The translations under genes and the position numbers were made by a program. Of a stretch of DNA of 64,000 nt, positions 15,921 through 24,348 are shown piece after piece. Source of the DNA: SHVO01 sp964576515 (GTDB lineage: Bacteria > Pseudomonadota > Alphaproteobacteria > Rhodospirillales > Rhodospirillaceae); contig CAZNUW010000014.1 in the NCBI GenBank assembly GCA_964576515.1, positions 1 through 64,000 of the forward strand. Direction: 5' to 3'. The notes beneath the pieces are model-generated. The model was not told where the DNA came from. It ran no database searches and saw nothing but the letters and a program-made list of their open reading frames with translations. Positions within the stretch are counted from its first letter, which is position 1. Every line of letters starts with the position of its first letter.

Positions 15921-16943
15921 ATGGCGGCTAAGACCGATTCTATCGACATCTTCTTCGAAATGCCGCTGAACAAGTGGCCTGTGTTCGACAGTCAGACCTT
16001 GAGCAAATCCAAGGTCGTCCTGTTGCACGATTTGAAGCCGGTCGTGGATATGTTCAATGCCGAGGGTGTTGGGATCGGTGTGCGTACCGCCGCGGAGGTC
16101 ATCTCCGAACTCGGCCTCAACGATCGGGACCGCCAGCGTCTGGTCAGCCTGATGAGCGTCCGCAGTTTCGACGTCTATTCCGTGCGCGCGGCCCTCAACG
16201 ATTACCTATCGGACGCCGAATTGGAGCAGATCAAGCTTCCGCCGAAGGAGTTGGAACGTCTCCAAGGTTATATGAACAACTATTCCCGTGGTCTCTTGAA
16301 GGTGATCCTGGAAGGTACGGACGTCAAAGTCACGAGCCGGTCGTCATTGACCAATATCCTCGACGGCGCCAATCGCGGCGCGGTGTTGAAGAACCTGATC
16401 GACATCGCCGGGAAGCTGAGGATCGAGCCGACCGAGATCGTCGTCTACATCTCGAAGCTGAGCGAGGTGATCCTCGCGATTTCCTATTATCAGCGCGTCT
16501 ATGACGGCCTCCTCGCGGATTTGCGCGAATTGTTGGGAGACGTGAAGAAACTCCACGAGCAAACCGTGCTGGGCATACGCTTCCCCGGAATGAAGGAAGA
16601 GACGCAAGAAGCTCTAAACGCGGGGCGGCAGACGATCCTGACGCTCAACGGGTATTTCGATCAATTTCATAAAATCGAAAAATTCTTCGACGACATCACG
16701 CCCGAGAAATTCAAATCCATGCGCGAGAGCGTCGAGATTCATTACCGCGCGATCGGAATGATCGTGTGCTTCTGGCAGATCAAGATCAACGAATGGCGCA
16801 AGCGTTTCTGGGACAGTAAGGGGCGCCGCCGCGATTCCACGTGGGAACAGCGCTACAATTTCTTCAAGGACACCGTTTATCACAATCTCTATACGATCGA
16901 AGACAACATCGAGCTGATCAAAGACGCGAAGCTCGACTTGTAA
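15921..16943 (+). CDS. Unknown helical protein beside diguanylate cyclase
   Basis: Encodes 340 residues from ATG 15921; the frame is open 46 codons upstream, but that part looks like noncoding promoter DNA. I do not recognise a domain. The protein is soluble, with no signal peptide, and appears largely helical with heptad-like stretches (about 195-260) and many conserved-looking aromatic residues near the end (IVCFWQIKINEWRKRFWD). A segment near 110 (LPPKELERLQGYMNNYSRGL) is distinctive. It is transcribed divergently from the HPt-REC-REC-GGDEF gene and convergently with the phosphatase gene seven bases downstream. A signalling link to the cyclase is only a guess from position. Confidence 0.7.
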   Translation: MAAKTDSIDIFFEMPLNKWPVFDSQTLSKSKVVLLHDLKPVVDMFNAEGVGIGVRTAAEVISELGLNDRDRQRLVSLMSVRSFDVYSVRAALNDYLSDAELEQIKLPPKELERLQGYMNNYSRGLLKVILEGTDVKVTSRSSLTNILDGANRGAVLKNLIDIAGKLRIEPTEIVVYISKLSEVILAISYYQRVYDGLLADLRELLGDVKKLHEQTVLGIRFPGMKEETQEALNAGRQTILTLNGYFDQFHKIEKFFDDITPEKFKSMRESVEIHYRAIGMIVCFWQIKINEWRKRFWDSKGRRRDSTWEQRYNFFKDTVYHNLYTIEDNIELIKDAKLDL

Positions 16944-16950
16944 TATTCGC

Positions 16951-17499
16951 TCAATCTTCTTTTAGTCGGCGGATGTAGTCTTCCTGGACCGCTGTTTCCA
17001 TCGCGAGCGGATTGACGTCGCGGACGGCGCGGATCGCCGCGTCAGGCGCATGTCCAAGATCGACCAGCAACCTTGCGGCGACCGTTCCGCTTCGCCCGCG
17101 TCCGCCGCGGCAATGCGTAACGATGCTTCCGCCGTCTTGCAGGAGTTTCAGGATGTGAGGAAGGCGTGCTTTCCACGCGGTTTCAAACGCGGCACCGGGC
17201 GGTTGGAAATCTACGATAGGGATATGCAGCCATTCGATAGTGCGACGAACCGCGGCATCACGGATGTGCTCGGCCGGCACGGCGGCGGCCGCCAGCTCAG
17301 GGGTTTCCATCAAGGTGATAAGGAGATTCGCCCCGAAATCCTTGATCGCATCCATGTCGCGGTCGAGATCGCGCTCCCATGGGCCGGTGATCGCGTGCGG
17401 TTGGCGTTTCCCCGGGCAAAGCGTCATGCCTATTTTCCCGCCGCTGGGCAAGGAAACGGCGGGAATGTCCAGCGGATGCGTCAGGCTGGTTTTGATCAA
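16951..17499 (-). CDS. Dual-specificity/tyrosine phosphatase, CDKN3-like
   Basis: Encodes 182 residues from TTG 17499, six bases after the ArsC-like stop; the next ATG (residue 25) would cut the fold, so the TTG start is preferred although no good ribosome site is visible. The phosphate-binding loop is HCRGGRGRSG with Cys130 and Arg136 (CX5R), and Asp97 in the VDFQPPG region could act as the general acid. It fits the CDKN3-type family of protein phosphatases. It is probably co-transcribed with the arsenate-reductase-like gene. The target is unknown. Confidence 0.78.
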   Translation of the reverse strand: MIKTSLTHPLDIPAVSLPSGGKIGMTLCPGKRQPHAITGPWERDLDRDMDAIKDFGANLLITLMETPELAAAAVPAEHIRDAAVRRTIEWLHIPIVDFQPPGAAFETAWKARLPHILKLLQDGGSIVTHCRGGRGRSGTVAARLLVDLGHAPDAAIRAVRDVNPLAMETAVQEDYIRRLKED

Positions 17500-17505
17500 G
17501 GGAGA

Positions 17506-17847
17506 CTACAGGATATCCAGGACGCGTTCGGGCGGACGACCGACGGCGGCTTTCGCGCCGTTGATCACGATGGGGCGTTCGATGATCGCGGGATTGGCGC
17601 TCATTGCCGCGATGAGGGCGGTTTCGCTGAGCGCATCCGGATCGACCTTCGCTTCGAGGGCTTCCTTTTTGCGCACGATCTCACGTGCGGGAACGCCCAA
17701 CGCCTTAAGGATGCTCTTCAATTCGCCCGGGGTTGGTGGCGTCTTCAAATATTCGATGACGTGCGGCGTCAAGCCGCGGCTTTCGAGCAGCGCCAGCGTT
17801 TCGCGCGACTTCGAGCAACGGGGATTATGCAGAATTTTAAGCGTCAA
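17506..17847 (-). CDS. ArsC-family (YfgD/Spx-like) reductase
   Basis: Encodes 113 residues. The start is TTG 17847, decided by the strong site CGGAGG five bases upstream and by homologues beginning just before the HNPRCSKSRETL loop. The frame runs 35 codons further upstream, but that part overlaps a hairpin and reads as noncoding. Cys11 in HNPRCSKSR is the active thiol of the glutaredoxin-coupled arsenate reductase fold, and NPAIIERPIVI holds the conserved arginine. Such proteins reduce arsenate with glutathione/glutaredoxin, but many members have other thiol-redox roles; no arsenic genes are near. It is likely co-transcribed with the phosphatase gene. Confidence 0.8.
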   Translation of the reverse strand: MTLKILHNPRCSKSRETLALLESRGLTPHVIEYLKTPPTPGELKSILKALGVPAREIVRKKEALEAKVDPDALSETALIAAMSANPAIIERPIVINGAKAAVGRPPERVLDIL

Positions 17848-17902
17848 AGCGGCCTCCGGTAAGAAGGCCGCAGCTTGTCGGCCAACCGCGGCCAATACAA
17901 GT

Positions 17903-17941
17903 AGAAACCCCGGGCCGGGCCCTTCTGGCCCGCACCCGGGG
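17903..17941 (-). terminator. GC-rich hairpin with short U-tract
   Basis: On the minus strand CCCCGGG (17941-17935) pairs with CCCGGGG (17914-17908), with an inner GGGCC/GGCCC stem, then TTTCTACTT. It lies between the sigma-54-driven unknown gene and the arsC-like gene and would end transcription of the former, leaving the latter to its own promoter or to read-through. Confidence 0.55.
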
Positions 17942-17984
17942 GTGGTGGTCACCTCATAAAACCTGGCGAAACCTATCGCGCGGT

Positions 17985-18401
17985 TTATTCCTTCGTGACG
18001 CCGCGAACCTCGACGAGCTGAGAGGCGATCGCTTCGTTGAGTTCGTTATGCGCGGCTTCAAGTTCCTGGATCTTGACGCGGTAGCTGCGGAGCTGTTCCA
18101 GCTCGGAATCGGTGATCGGCTGGCGGTTGGAGGCGATCGCCAGCGTGGTGCCGATGTATTTGGCCTTCAATTCCGCAACCAGCTTGGCGAGGTCGATCAT
18201 TTCGCGCGGGTCGATGACCTCCACGTGGCGCTTCAGGGAGCGGCGCATTTCATCCTCGATGATGTGGGAAATGTGGCGCGTGAACTGGCTCGCGGTCAGC
18301 GAGGCCGGTGTCGCGCGGGTCTTTTCGCTCATCGGCGGAGCGGCTTCAGATCGCGTGTCGCTCTGGCGGCGGCGGACAGCAATGAAGTCAATGACGGACA
18401 T
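17985..18401 (-). CDS. Unknown protein under a sigma-54-type promoter
   Basis: Encodes 138 residues, with GGGGAAGAG six bases before ATG 18401. No known domain is recognised. The first 35 residues are polar and probably disordered; the rest is helical, with conserved-looking stretches (TRHISHIIEDEMRRSL, then DPREMIDLAKLVAELKAKYI) and a coiled-coil C-terminus (ELEQLRSYRVKIQELEAAHNE). It has no signal peptide or membrane segment. It stands alone, followed by a hairpin, and is preceded by a near-perfect RpoN promoter. In alphaproteobacteria sigma-54 often drives flagellar, nitrogen or C4-dicarboxylate genes, so one of these regulons is likely, but which one cannot be read from here. Confidence 0.7.
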   Translation of the reverse strand: MSVIDFIAVRRRQSDTRSEAAPPMSEKTRATPASLTASQFTRHISHIIEDEMRRSLKRHVEVIDPREMIDLAKLVAELKAKYIGTTLAIASNRQPITDSELEQLRSYRVKIQELEAAHNELNEAIASQLVEVRGVTKE

Positions 18402-18461
18402 GAATACTCTTCCCCATAGCCTGTGCGGCCGCGCTGGTCGCGGCCCTACGCGCGATATTTC

Positions 18462-18478
18462 AGCAATAAGCGTGCCAA
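18462..18478 (-). promoter_or_regulatory. Sigma-54 (RpoN) promoter
   Basis: The minus strand reads TTGGCACGCTTATTGCT from 18478 to 18462, matching the sigma-54 consensus YTGGCACG-N4-TTGCW at every informative base. The expected start of transcription is near 18450, leaving about 50 bases of leader before ATG 18401. An enhancer-binding activator would be needed; no activator site was identified. Confidence 0.75.
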
Positions 18479-18639
18479 CGGTTTTGCCTTAATAATATTA
18501 TATGAAATCAATATGTTATTTCGGTTTTTAAGACCGTATTTAGGGAGGTTAACGGGCCTGGACGAACAAAGGTGCCGCCTTGGTCCCGATGCTAGGAAAG
18601 GTCTGCCGGGTGGGTGGGCGATGCGCGCCACCGTTGCGG

Positions 18640-18680
18640 CGCACCTAAGCACCCTTTAACGTTTGCGTTCTTAGGGTGCG
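18640..18680 (+). repeat. Imperfect inverted repeat upstream of permease gene
   Basis: CGCACCTAAG (18640-18649) and CTTAGGGTGCG (18670-18680) are complementary apart from one bulged base, with a 20-base loop. It ends 33 bases before the permease ATG. It could be an operator or a leader hairpin; no T-run follows, so it is not a classic terminator. Confidence 0.4.
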
Positions 18681-18713
18681 GCGCTTGTCGGCCGAACAAG
18701 AGATGGGGGACTG

Positions 18714-20465
18714 ATGTCAGACGCAACGCCGCGCGGCGGAAGACTGTTTATCCGCAAATCCGTCGATCAAGTGCAGCGCGAGGCTGCGACACATTCCCTT
18801 AAAAGAACGCTCGGCGCCTTCCATCTGGTCCTTCTCGGGATCGGTTGCATCATCGGCGCCGGCATCTACGTCATGACCGGCAACGCTGCGGCGAATTTCG
18901 CGGGCCCGGGCGTGATGCTCTCCTTCATCATCGCGGGAACGGCTTGTGGGTTCGCAGGCCTCTGCTACGCCGAACTCGCCTCCACCATGCCGGTCGCGGG
19001 ATCCGCCTATACCTACTCGTATGCGACGATGGGCGAGGTCTTTGCCTGGATCATGGGCTGGCTCCTGGTCCTTGAATACGGCGTCGCCGCCGCAACCGTG
19101 TCCGTCGGGTGGTCAGGATACGTGACCAGCTTCCTCCGGGACTTCGGCATGGTGATTCCGCCGGAGTTCACGAGTTCGACTGTTCAGTCGCTCGCCAGCA
19201 CAGCCGGCCATCTGTCGTTCAATGTGACGGGGAACGTGAATCTCCTCGCCACCACAGGGATTCTCGCGGTTACGGCGCTGCTTGTGATCGGGGTTTCAGA
19301 ATCCGCGACCGTCAACAACGTCATCGTCTTCATCAAGGTCGGCGTCCTTCTGGCGTTCATCGTCCTCGGTTTCGGCTTCATCAATCTCGACAATTGGTCG
19401 CCGTTCATCCCAGAGAACGAAGGCGGGTTCAGTTACGGGGTGCAGGGCGTCTTCCGCGCGGCGTCGGTCATCTTCTTCGCCTACGTCGGCTTCGAGGCCG
19501 TTTCCACGGCCGCCGCCGAAGCGCGTAACCCGCAGAAGGATGTGCCCGTCGGCATCCTCGGGTCATTGTTCGTCTGTACGGCGATCTACATCATGGTGTC
19601 CGCGGTCCTGACGGGGGTCGTGTCCTACCGCGACCTCGGTGTGCCGGAGCCGATCGCCTTGGCGGTCGACCGCATGGGCATGCCGGCCTTCTCATTCCTC
19701 ATCAAGGTGGGGGCGATCGCCGGCCTGTCGTCGGTCATGCTGATCTTGACCTATGGACAATCGCGCGTCTTCTTCGCCATGGCGCGCGATGGGCTGCTGC
19801 CCCGGCCGTTCTGCAAAGTGCATCCGAAATTCCGCACCCCCTGGGTCGGCACCATTATCCTCGGGGTGCTGATCTCCATCGCGGCGTCGCTCCTGCCCAT
19901 CACGATCCTCGGGGACCTTGTCAGTTTGGGCACGGCGACTGCGTTCGGGATCGTTTGCCTCGCCGTCATGTCGCTCCGCACGACCCGTCCGGACCTCGAG
20001 CGCCCGTTCCGCGTGCCGTTGGGCGGCGGATTTGTTACCAAGCCGGTGATGATTCTTATCTCCGTCCTGATGGCCTTCGTCGGCCTTGCGATCTTCCGTA
20101 CGCTCATGCAGTCGCAATGGACGGGATATGGCGCCGTGGTGGTCCTGGTTCTCGGGGCCATCTGGCTGGTCACGAGCTGGAGCACGCGCGGGTCGAAGGT
20201 GTGGCTGGGAACGGCGCCGATGCTGGGCATCCTCTTTGCCTTCATCATGATCACGCCGCTGATACAAGACATCGTGACCAAGGCGATGAACGACGACCGA
20301 ATTCCGGCGTACATCCTTGGGACATATCTGATCATCGGCGTGGCGCTTTACATGTTTTATGGGTATCGGAACTCGCGCCTCGCCCAGGGTCTCGACTGTG
20401 TGGACGACTCCCCGTTGCCGGGTCCGAACGAGGCCTTGGCGCATGGACTCGACGAACGGCGGTGA
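18714..20465 (+). CDS. APC-superfamily amino acid permease
   Basis: Encodes 583 residues with about 12-14 membrane segments after a 28-residue cytosolic N-terminus. The first segment has the APC signature GIGCIIGAGIYVMTG, and the later GFEAVSTAAAEARNPQKDVP region is typical of the cationic amino acid transporter (CAT) subgroup. It would carry amino acids across the inner membrane by proton symport or exchange; the substrate is not determined by sequence. An in-frame ATG follows AGATGGGGGACTG-type leader sequence. The stop overlaps the GTG start of the flavin reductase gene. Confidence 0.88.
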   Translation: MSDATPRGGRLFIRKSVDQVQREAATHSLKRTLGAFHLVLLGIGCIIGAGIYVMTGNAAANFAGPGVMLSFIIAGTACGFAGLCYAELASTMPVAGSAYTYSYATMGEVFAWIMGWLLVLEYGVAAATVSVGWSGYVTSFLRDFGMVIPPEFTSSTVQSLASTAGHLSFNVTGNVNLLATTGILAVTALLVIGVSESATVNNVIVFIKVGVLLAFIVLGFGFINLDNWSPFIPENEGGFSYGVQGVFRAASVIFFAYVGFEAVSTAAAEARNPQKDVPVGILGSLFVCTAIYIMVSAVLTGVVSYRDLGVPEPIALAVDRMGMPAFSFLIKVGAIAGLSSVMLILTYGQSRVFFAMARDGLLPRPFCKVHPKFRTPWVGTIILGVLISIAASLLPITILGDLVSLGTATAFGIVCLAVMSLRTTRPDLERPFRVPLGGGFVTKPVMILISVLMAFVGLAIFRTLMQSQWTGYGAVVVLVLGAIWLVTSWSTRGSKVWLGTAPMLGILFAFIMITPLIQDIVTKAMNDDRIPAYILGTYLIIGVALYMFYGYRNSRLAQGLDCVDDSPLPGPNEALAHGLDERR

Positions 20466-21010
20466 TCGCAGCACCGCCACGCGTTTTGACGATCGGGGGA
20501 CAACCCGGGCTGGATCCCACCAAGGGCGTCGATGCGGAGCGGGGTTTCCGTAACGCGCTTGGCCAGTTCGCGACCGGTGTCACGGTGATGACCGCAATCT
20601 CGGCATCCGGCGAGCGGTTAGGGATCACGGTCACGTCATTCAATTCGTTGTCGCTGGACCCACCGCTCATCCTGTGGAGCCTCGGCCGCGATGGCGGCAG
20701 TTTTGCCTGCTTTCAAAAAGCGACGGCTTTCGCGGTGAACGTTTTGGCGGGCGATCAGGAGCCGGTCGCCCAGCGTTTTGCGCGGGTCGGCATCCCTAAG
20801 TTCGAGGGGGTCGCGACCTACGATGGTCTCGATGATGTCCCGTTGATCGAAGGCTGCGTCGGGTACTTTGAGTGCCTGGTGGAGGCGCGGTATCCCGGCG
20901 GCGATCACGACATTGTCGTCGGGCGCGTCCGGCGTCTGTTCAATCTCGGCGGAGCGCCGTTGTTGTTCCACAAAGGCGTTTTGCGGGCGTTGGAAGCGCC
21001 GGCGCGCTAA
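20462..21010 (+). CDS. Flavin reductase-like FMN-binding protein
   Basis: Encodes 182 residues from GTG 20462, which overlaps the permease stop as GTGA; the open frame further upstream lies inside the permease gene. The split-barrel domain is clear: FRNALGQFATGVTVMTA, then GITVTSFNSLSLDPPLILW, and a GDHDIVVGRVRRL strand near the end. Relatives reduce FMN/FAD with NAD(P)H to feed two-component monooxygenases. No partner oxygenase is adjacent, so its client is unknown. The last bases overlap the end of the convergent antiporter gene. Confidence 0.82.
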   Translation: MIAAPPRVLTIGGQPGLDPTKGVDAERGFRNALGQFATGVTVMTAISASGERLGITVTSFNSLSLDPPLILWSLGRDGGSFACFQKATAFAVNVLAGDQEPVAQRFARVGIPKFEGVATYDGLDDVPLIEGCVGYFECLVEARYPGGDHDIVVGRVRRLFNLGGAPLLFHKGVLRALEAPAR

Positions 21011-22815
21011 TCCGCTTTCTTTCGCCAGCGAACGAGTTTCATGAGGATGGCGCCCAAGCCCGAAGGCGTCAGATCGCGTTTGTGGACGTCGGCGAGAACG
21101 TCCAATTGCAGGCCGGCGCGGATTACCCGGTCGTCGTCCACTTCGCGTGCGACGATCTCAGCCGTGCCGAGGTGCAGGTGGTCGCCGACATCCGGCTTGC
21201 CGTCGAAGCGCAAGCCGAAGAAGTCGGCGATGCTCAGGTTGGCATGCGCGGGATCCACCACGAGTCCGTAGAAACTCGCCACATCCTTCAAAAGAACGTC
21301 GCCGGTGAAGGCGAATTCTCCAAAGAACGGTTCGTTGGCGGACAGAAGCTCGGCGTGGGCCGCGAATAGTTGGTCCAGCCGGCTCACCCGATCAGGCGGC
21401 GCAAGGAAATAGGCGTAATCCTTCGCCTGGAGAGGGCCGGCGTCCTTGGCCTCGATGATGTTCTGGTCGCGGATCACGAAAGCCGTGCGCGCCCATTTGG
21501 GGACGACCGCGCCGTTCATGACCGCGCTTTGCGCCGACACGGGATATCCGACCATCTCCAGGGCCAACTGACCGGGCAGGTCGATCTCCGAGCGGTGAAC
21601 CGACGCCGTGGTGCGCGGAAGCGTCAACCCCAGCTTTTGCGCGGTCCACGTCAGTGTCCATCCCTGGAGAAGCAGCGAGATCAGGACGATGACGAAAGCA
21701 ACATTGAAGAACACGTCGGCATGTTCCACGCCGGCGAGTGTAGGGATCGCGGCAAGGAAGATGCTGACGGCGCCGCGCAAACCCACCCAGGATGCAAACA
21801 GTTTCTCGCGGACCGAAAAGCGGCACCCCATGAGACAGAGCCAGACCGAGACCGGGCGCGCCACGAACAGCAAGAATGCGGCCACCGCCGTCGCGGGCAG
21901 CACATAGCTCAGAAGGTCTGTCGGCGTGATTAGCAGCCCCAGCACCAGGAACATCACGATCTGGCTGAGCCAGGTGGCGGCGTCGTTCACCGTCACGATG
22001 CTGGCGGACGCGCGGAGCGGCCGGTTTCCGAGAATCAATCCCGTCAAATAGACTGCGAGGAACCCGCTGCCGGAGAGCACCGACGTCAGGGCGTAGATCA
22101 TGACAGCTGCCGCGATCACCAAAAGCGGATGAAGCCCGCCGGGCAGGTTGATCCGGTTCAGCGCAATGGACGCCGCGTAACCGCCCAGCACGCCCACGAC
22201 CGCGCCGATCACGGCGTGGCTGACCAAAAGGCCGATCAATGCGACGGGCTCGAGACTGATACCTTCTTGCTGCAACGATATGATCTGCACCAAGACGATG
22301 GTCAGGAAGAGGGCGACCGGATCGTTGGTGGCGGATTCCATTTCGATGGTTGCTCCGATCCGCTGGCGGATCTGGACGCCGCCGGCATGGATCAGGAAGA
22401 ACACGGCCGCGGCGTCGGTCGACGCAATCACGGTCCCTAGAAGGAACCCATGGATCAGCGGGATATCGAGGATGAGGGATGCGACGAGGCCGGTCAGCGC
22501 TGCGGTGACGACGACGCCAATTGTCGCCAGTAGGAGGGCGGGGCGCACGGCGCCCCGCAAGTGACTGATTTTGGTGCGTAATCCTCCGTCGAACAGGATG
22601 ACGGCGAGCGCGAGCGATCCGATGGCATAGGTCAGCTGGTAGTCATCGAAGGCGATGCCGCCCGGCCCGTCCTCGCCGGCCAGCATCCCGATGACAAGGA
22701 AGACGAGCAACAACGGCGCTCCGAACCGCTGCGCGACCAGGCTGGAAAGAATCCCCAGCAGCACCAGCACAGACCCGAAGAGCAGGATCGTATTAGCGGT
22801 ATCGATTGTTTCCAT
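21007..22815 (-). CDS. K+/H+ (CPA1-type) antiporter, NhaP2/CvrA-like
   Basis: Encodes 602 residues. The first 390 residues form about 12-13 membrane segments with the transport-site motif ESATNDPVALF (Asn164-Asp165). A cytosolic tail follows, with an IRDQNIIEAKDAGPLQAKDYAYFLAPPD segment resembling a TrkA-C-type regulatory domain and an HlyC/CorC-like end. This layout matches the potassium/proton antiporters of the NhaP2/YcgO group, which export K+ during osmotic or pH stress. It ends within the stop of the convergent flavin reductase gene. No regulatory site was seen. Confidence 0.85.
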   Translation of the reverse strand: METIDTANTILLFGSVLVLLGILSSLVAQRFGAPLLLVFLVIGMLAGEDGPGGIAFDDYQLTYAIGSLALAVILFDGGLRTKISHLRGAVRPALLLATIGVVVTAALTGLVASLILDIPLIHGFLLGTVIASTDAAAVFFLIHAGGVQIRQRIGATIEMESATNDPVALFLTIVLVQIISLQQEGISLEPVALIGLLVSHAVIGAVVGVLGGYAASIALNRINLPGGLHPLLVIAAAVMIYALTSVLSGSGFLAVYLTGLILGNRPLRASASIVTVNDAATWLSQIVMFLVLGLLITPTDLLSYVLPATAVAAFLLFVARPVSVWLCLMGCRFSVREKLFASWVGLRGAVSIFLAAIPTLAGVEHADVFFNVAFVIVLISLLLQGWTLTWTAQKLGLTLPRTTASVHRSEIDLPGQLALEMVGYPVSAQSAVMNGAVVPKWARTAFVIRDQNIIEAKDAGPLQAKDYAYFLAPPDRVSRLDQLFAAHAELLSANEPFFGEFAFTGDVLLKDVASFYGLVVDPAHANLSIADFFGLRFDGKPDVGDHLHLGTAEIVAREVDDDRVIRAGLQLDVLADVHKRDLTPSGLGAILMKLVRWRKKAD

Positions 22816-22841
22816 GGCCGCGGCCGATCCCCGATGCGCTC

Positions 22842-23543
22842 CTAACCGAGCGCGCTCTTGAACAGCGCCAGTGTCCGGCTATGCGCGAGCGTGCAGGCTT
22901 CGGCATTGAAGTGGTTGGGGTCGTGGGCGCGGCAAAAGGCATGCGGCATCCCGGGGTAGACGTGGATCGCGACCTTTGCGTTGGTTTTGGCGCTCGCCGA
23001 GATCGCCGCGATGGCGTCCTCGGGAATGTAGGAGTCGTTTCCAGCCAAATGCAGCACCGTCGGCGCCTTGATTCGGGACATTTCGCCCAGCTTCGTGTTG
23101 ACGCCGCCGCCGTAGTAGCTGGCGCAGGCATCCGTGTCGGTCCGCGCGGCCGTCAGGAAGGACAAAAGGCCGCCGAGACAGAAACCCAGATTGCCGACCT
23201 TGCCGGTGCATCCCGGCAAGCGGCGCAATGTGTCGATTGCGGCCTGGATATCCTCGACCCCCTTATCGACGTCAAACTTCTGGTAGTAGCCGAACCCTTC
23301 CTGGAGTTGGCTCCCGATGGTCGGGTCGAGTTGCACCCCTGGTTTCATACGCCAGAACAGGTCCGGGGCCAGCGCGACATACCCTTGTGCCGCATACCAA
23401 TCTGTCACCTCACGAATCCATGGATTGATCCCGAAAATCTCCTGGATGATCACGACGCCGGGGCCCGCGCCGGAGCTGGGCATCGACAAGTAGCCCATGA
23501 AATCGCCGTCCTTGGCTTTGACCGTGATTTCCGTCCCGCTCAT
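22842..23543 (-). CDS. Dienelactone hydrolase family protein
   Basis: Encodes 233 residues from ATG 23543, chosen because GAGGAGGGG lies just upstream and MSGTEITVKAKDG is the usual start; the frame extends 38 codons further without support. The triad is Cys122 (GFCLGG), Asp170 (GNDSYIP) and His201 (MPHAFCR), and Glu36 of the QEIFG motif, which controls Cys activation in dienelactone hydrolases, is present. It would cleave cyclic ester or lactone substrates. No aromatic catabolic operon surrounds it, so the natural substrate is open. Confidence 0.87.
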   Translation of the reverse strand: MSGTEITVKAKDGDFMGYLSMPSSGAGPGVVIIQEIFGINPWIREVTDWYAAQGYVALAPDLFWRMKPGVQLDPTIGSQLQEGFGYYQKFDVDKGVEDIQAAIDTLRRLPGCTGKVGNLGFCLGGLLSFLTAARTDTDACASYYGGGVNTKLGEMSRIKAPTVLHLAGNDSYIPEDAIAAISASAKTNAKVAIHVYPGMPHAFCRAHDPNHFNAEACTLAHSRTLALFKSALG

Positions 23544-23710
23544 GAACCCCTCCTCAAGACCTTCGCACCATGCATTCGTCTTCTGTCTTATGAAAATTCG
23601 GCGCTTGAAGCCAGGGAAAGGACAATGTGCGGCGCGCCCCGGCGTGGAGACACACAACCCGAAATAATCTAATGTTCCCGGAGATTGAGAGCCGAGGGAT
23701 CGCCGCGCTT

Positions 23711-24346
23711 ATGACACACGACAAAACCGACCGCCGGACACCGGACCGCCTGATTGTCGGCATCAGCGGCGCGTCCGGCGTGATCTATGGAATCCGGCTT
23801 CTGGAAACGCTCCGCAGGACGGGGCTCGAGATTCATCTCGTAATGTCGAAGACCGCGGAGGTGACCCTCGCGCATGAGACCGATTTTAAAGTCGGAGACG
23901 TCAAAGCGCTGGCCGACGTCGTTCACGCCAATGCCGATCTCGGCGCGGCGATCTCGTCGGGGTCTTTCACCACGCGCGGTATGATCGTCGCGCCGTGTTC
24001 GATCCGGACGGCCTCGGAAATCGCCTGTGGGGTCACGTCCACGCTGATGTCGCGGGCCGCGGATGTGGTGCTGAAGGACAGGCGCCGCCTTGTCCTGATG
24101 GTGCGCGAGAGCCCCCTTCATACCGGCCACTTACGTACGCTGACGCAGCTTTCGGAGATTGGGGCGATTATCGCGCCGCCGCTGCCCGCCTTCTACGCGC
24201 GTCCGGAAACGGTCGACGATATCGTTGATCATTCCGTCGGGCGTGTTCTGGATCTTTTTGACATAGACGCCGGGTTAGTCAAACGGTGGCGCGAACCTGA
24301 GGCGGCCGCGCGTGCGCCGCGGCGTCGGCCGCCACGGAAGCGTTAA
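23711..24346 (+). CDS. ubiX: Flavin prenyltransferase UbiX
   Basis: Encodes 211 residues from ATG 23711; an in-frame ATG at 23672 is possible but has no better ribosome site. GISGASGVIYGIRLLETL is the FMN-binding N-terminus, GMIVAPCSIRTASEIACG and RRRLVLMVRESPLHTGHLR hold the prenyl phosphate and FMN sites, and PPLPAFYARPETVDDIVDH closes the fold. UbiX attaches a dimethylallyl group to FMN to make the cofactor of UbiD decarboxylases, used in ubiquinone synthesis. The basic tail (AARAPRRRPPRKR) is an addition. The next gene starts two bases after the stop, so they are co-transcribed. Confidence 0.92.
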   Translation: MTHDKTDRRTPDRLIVGISGASGVIYGIRLLETLRRTGLEIHLVMSKTAEVTLAHETDFKVGDVKALADVVHANADLGAAISSGSFTTRGMIVAPCSIRTASEIACGVTSTLMSRAADVVLKDRRRLVLMVRESPLHTGHLRTLTQLSEIGAIIAPPLPAFYARPETVDDIVDHSVGRVLDLFDIDAGLVKRWREPEAAARAPRRRPPRKR

Positions 24347-24348
24347 GC

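Larger units (their letters stand above)
18402..18713. other. Divergent intergenic region, 312 bases
   Basis: Holds the sigma-54 promoter for the minus-strand unknown gene, an AT-rich tract (about 18488-18540) and an imperfect inverted repeat at 18640-18680. Short open frames here lack ribosome sites and coding character. Nothing else is seen. Confidence 0.6.

Noticed and set aside
18423..18659. 78-codon plus-strand frame in the permease upstream region
   Set aside because: It crosses the sigma-54 promoter and an AT-rich tract and has no ribosome site.
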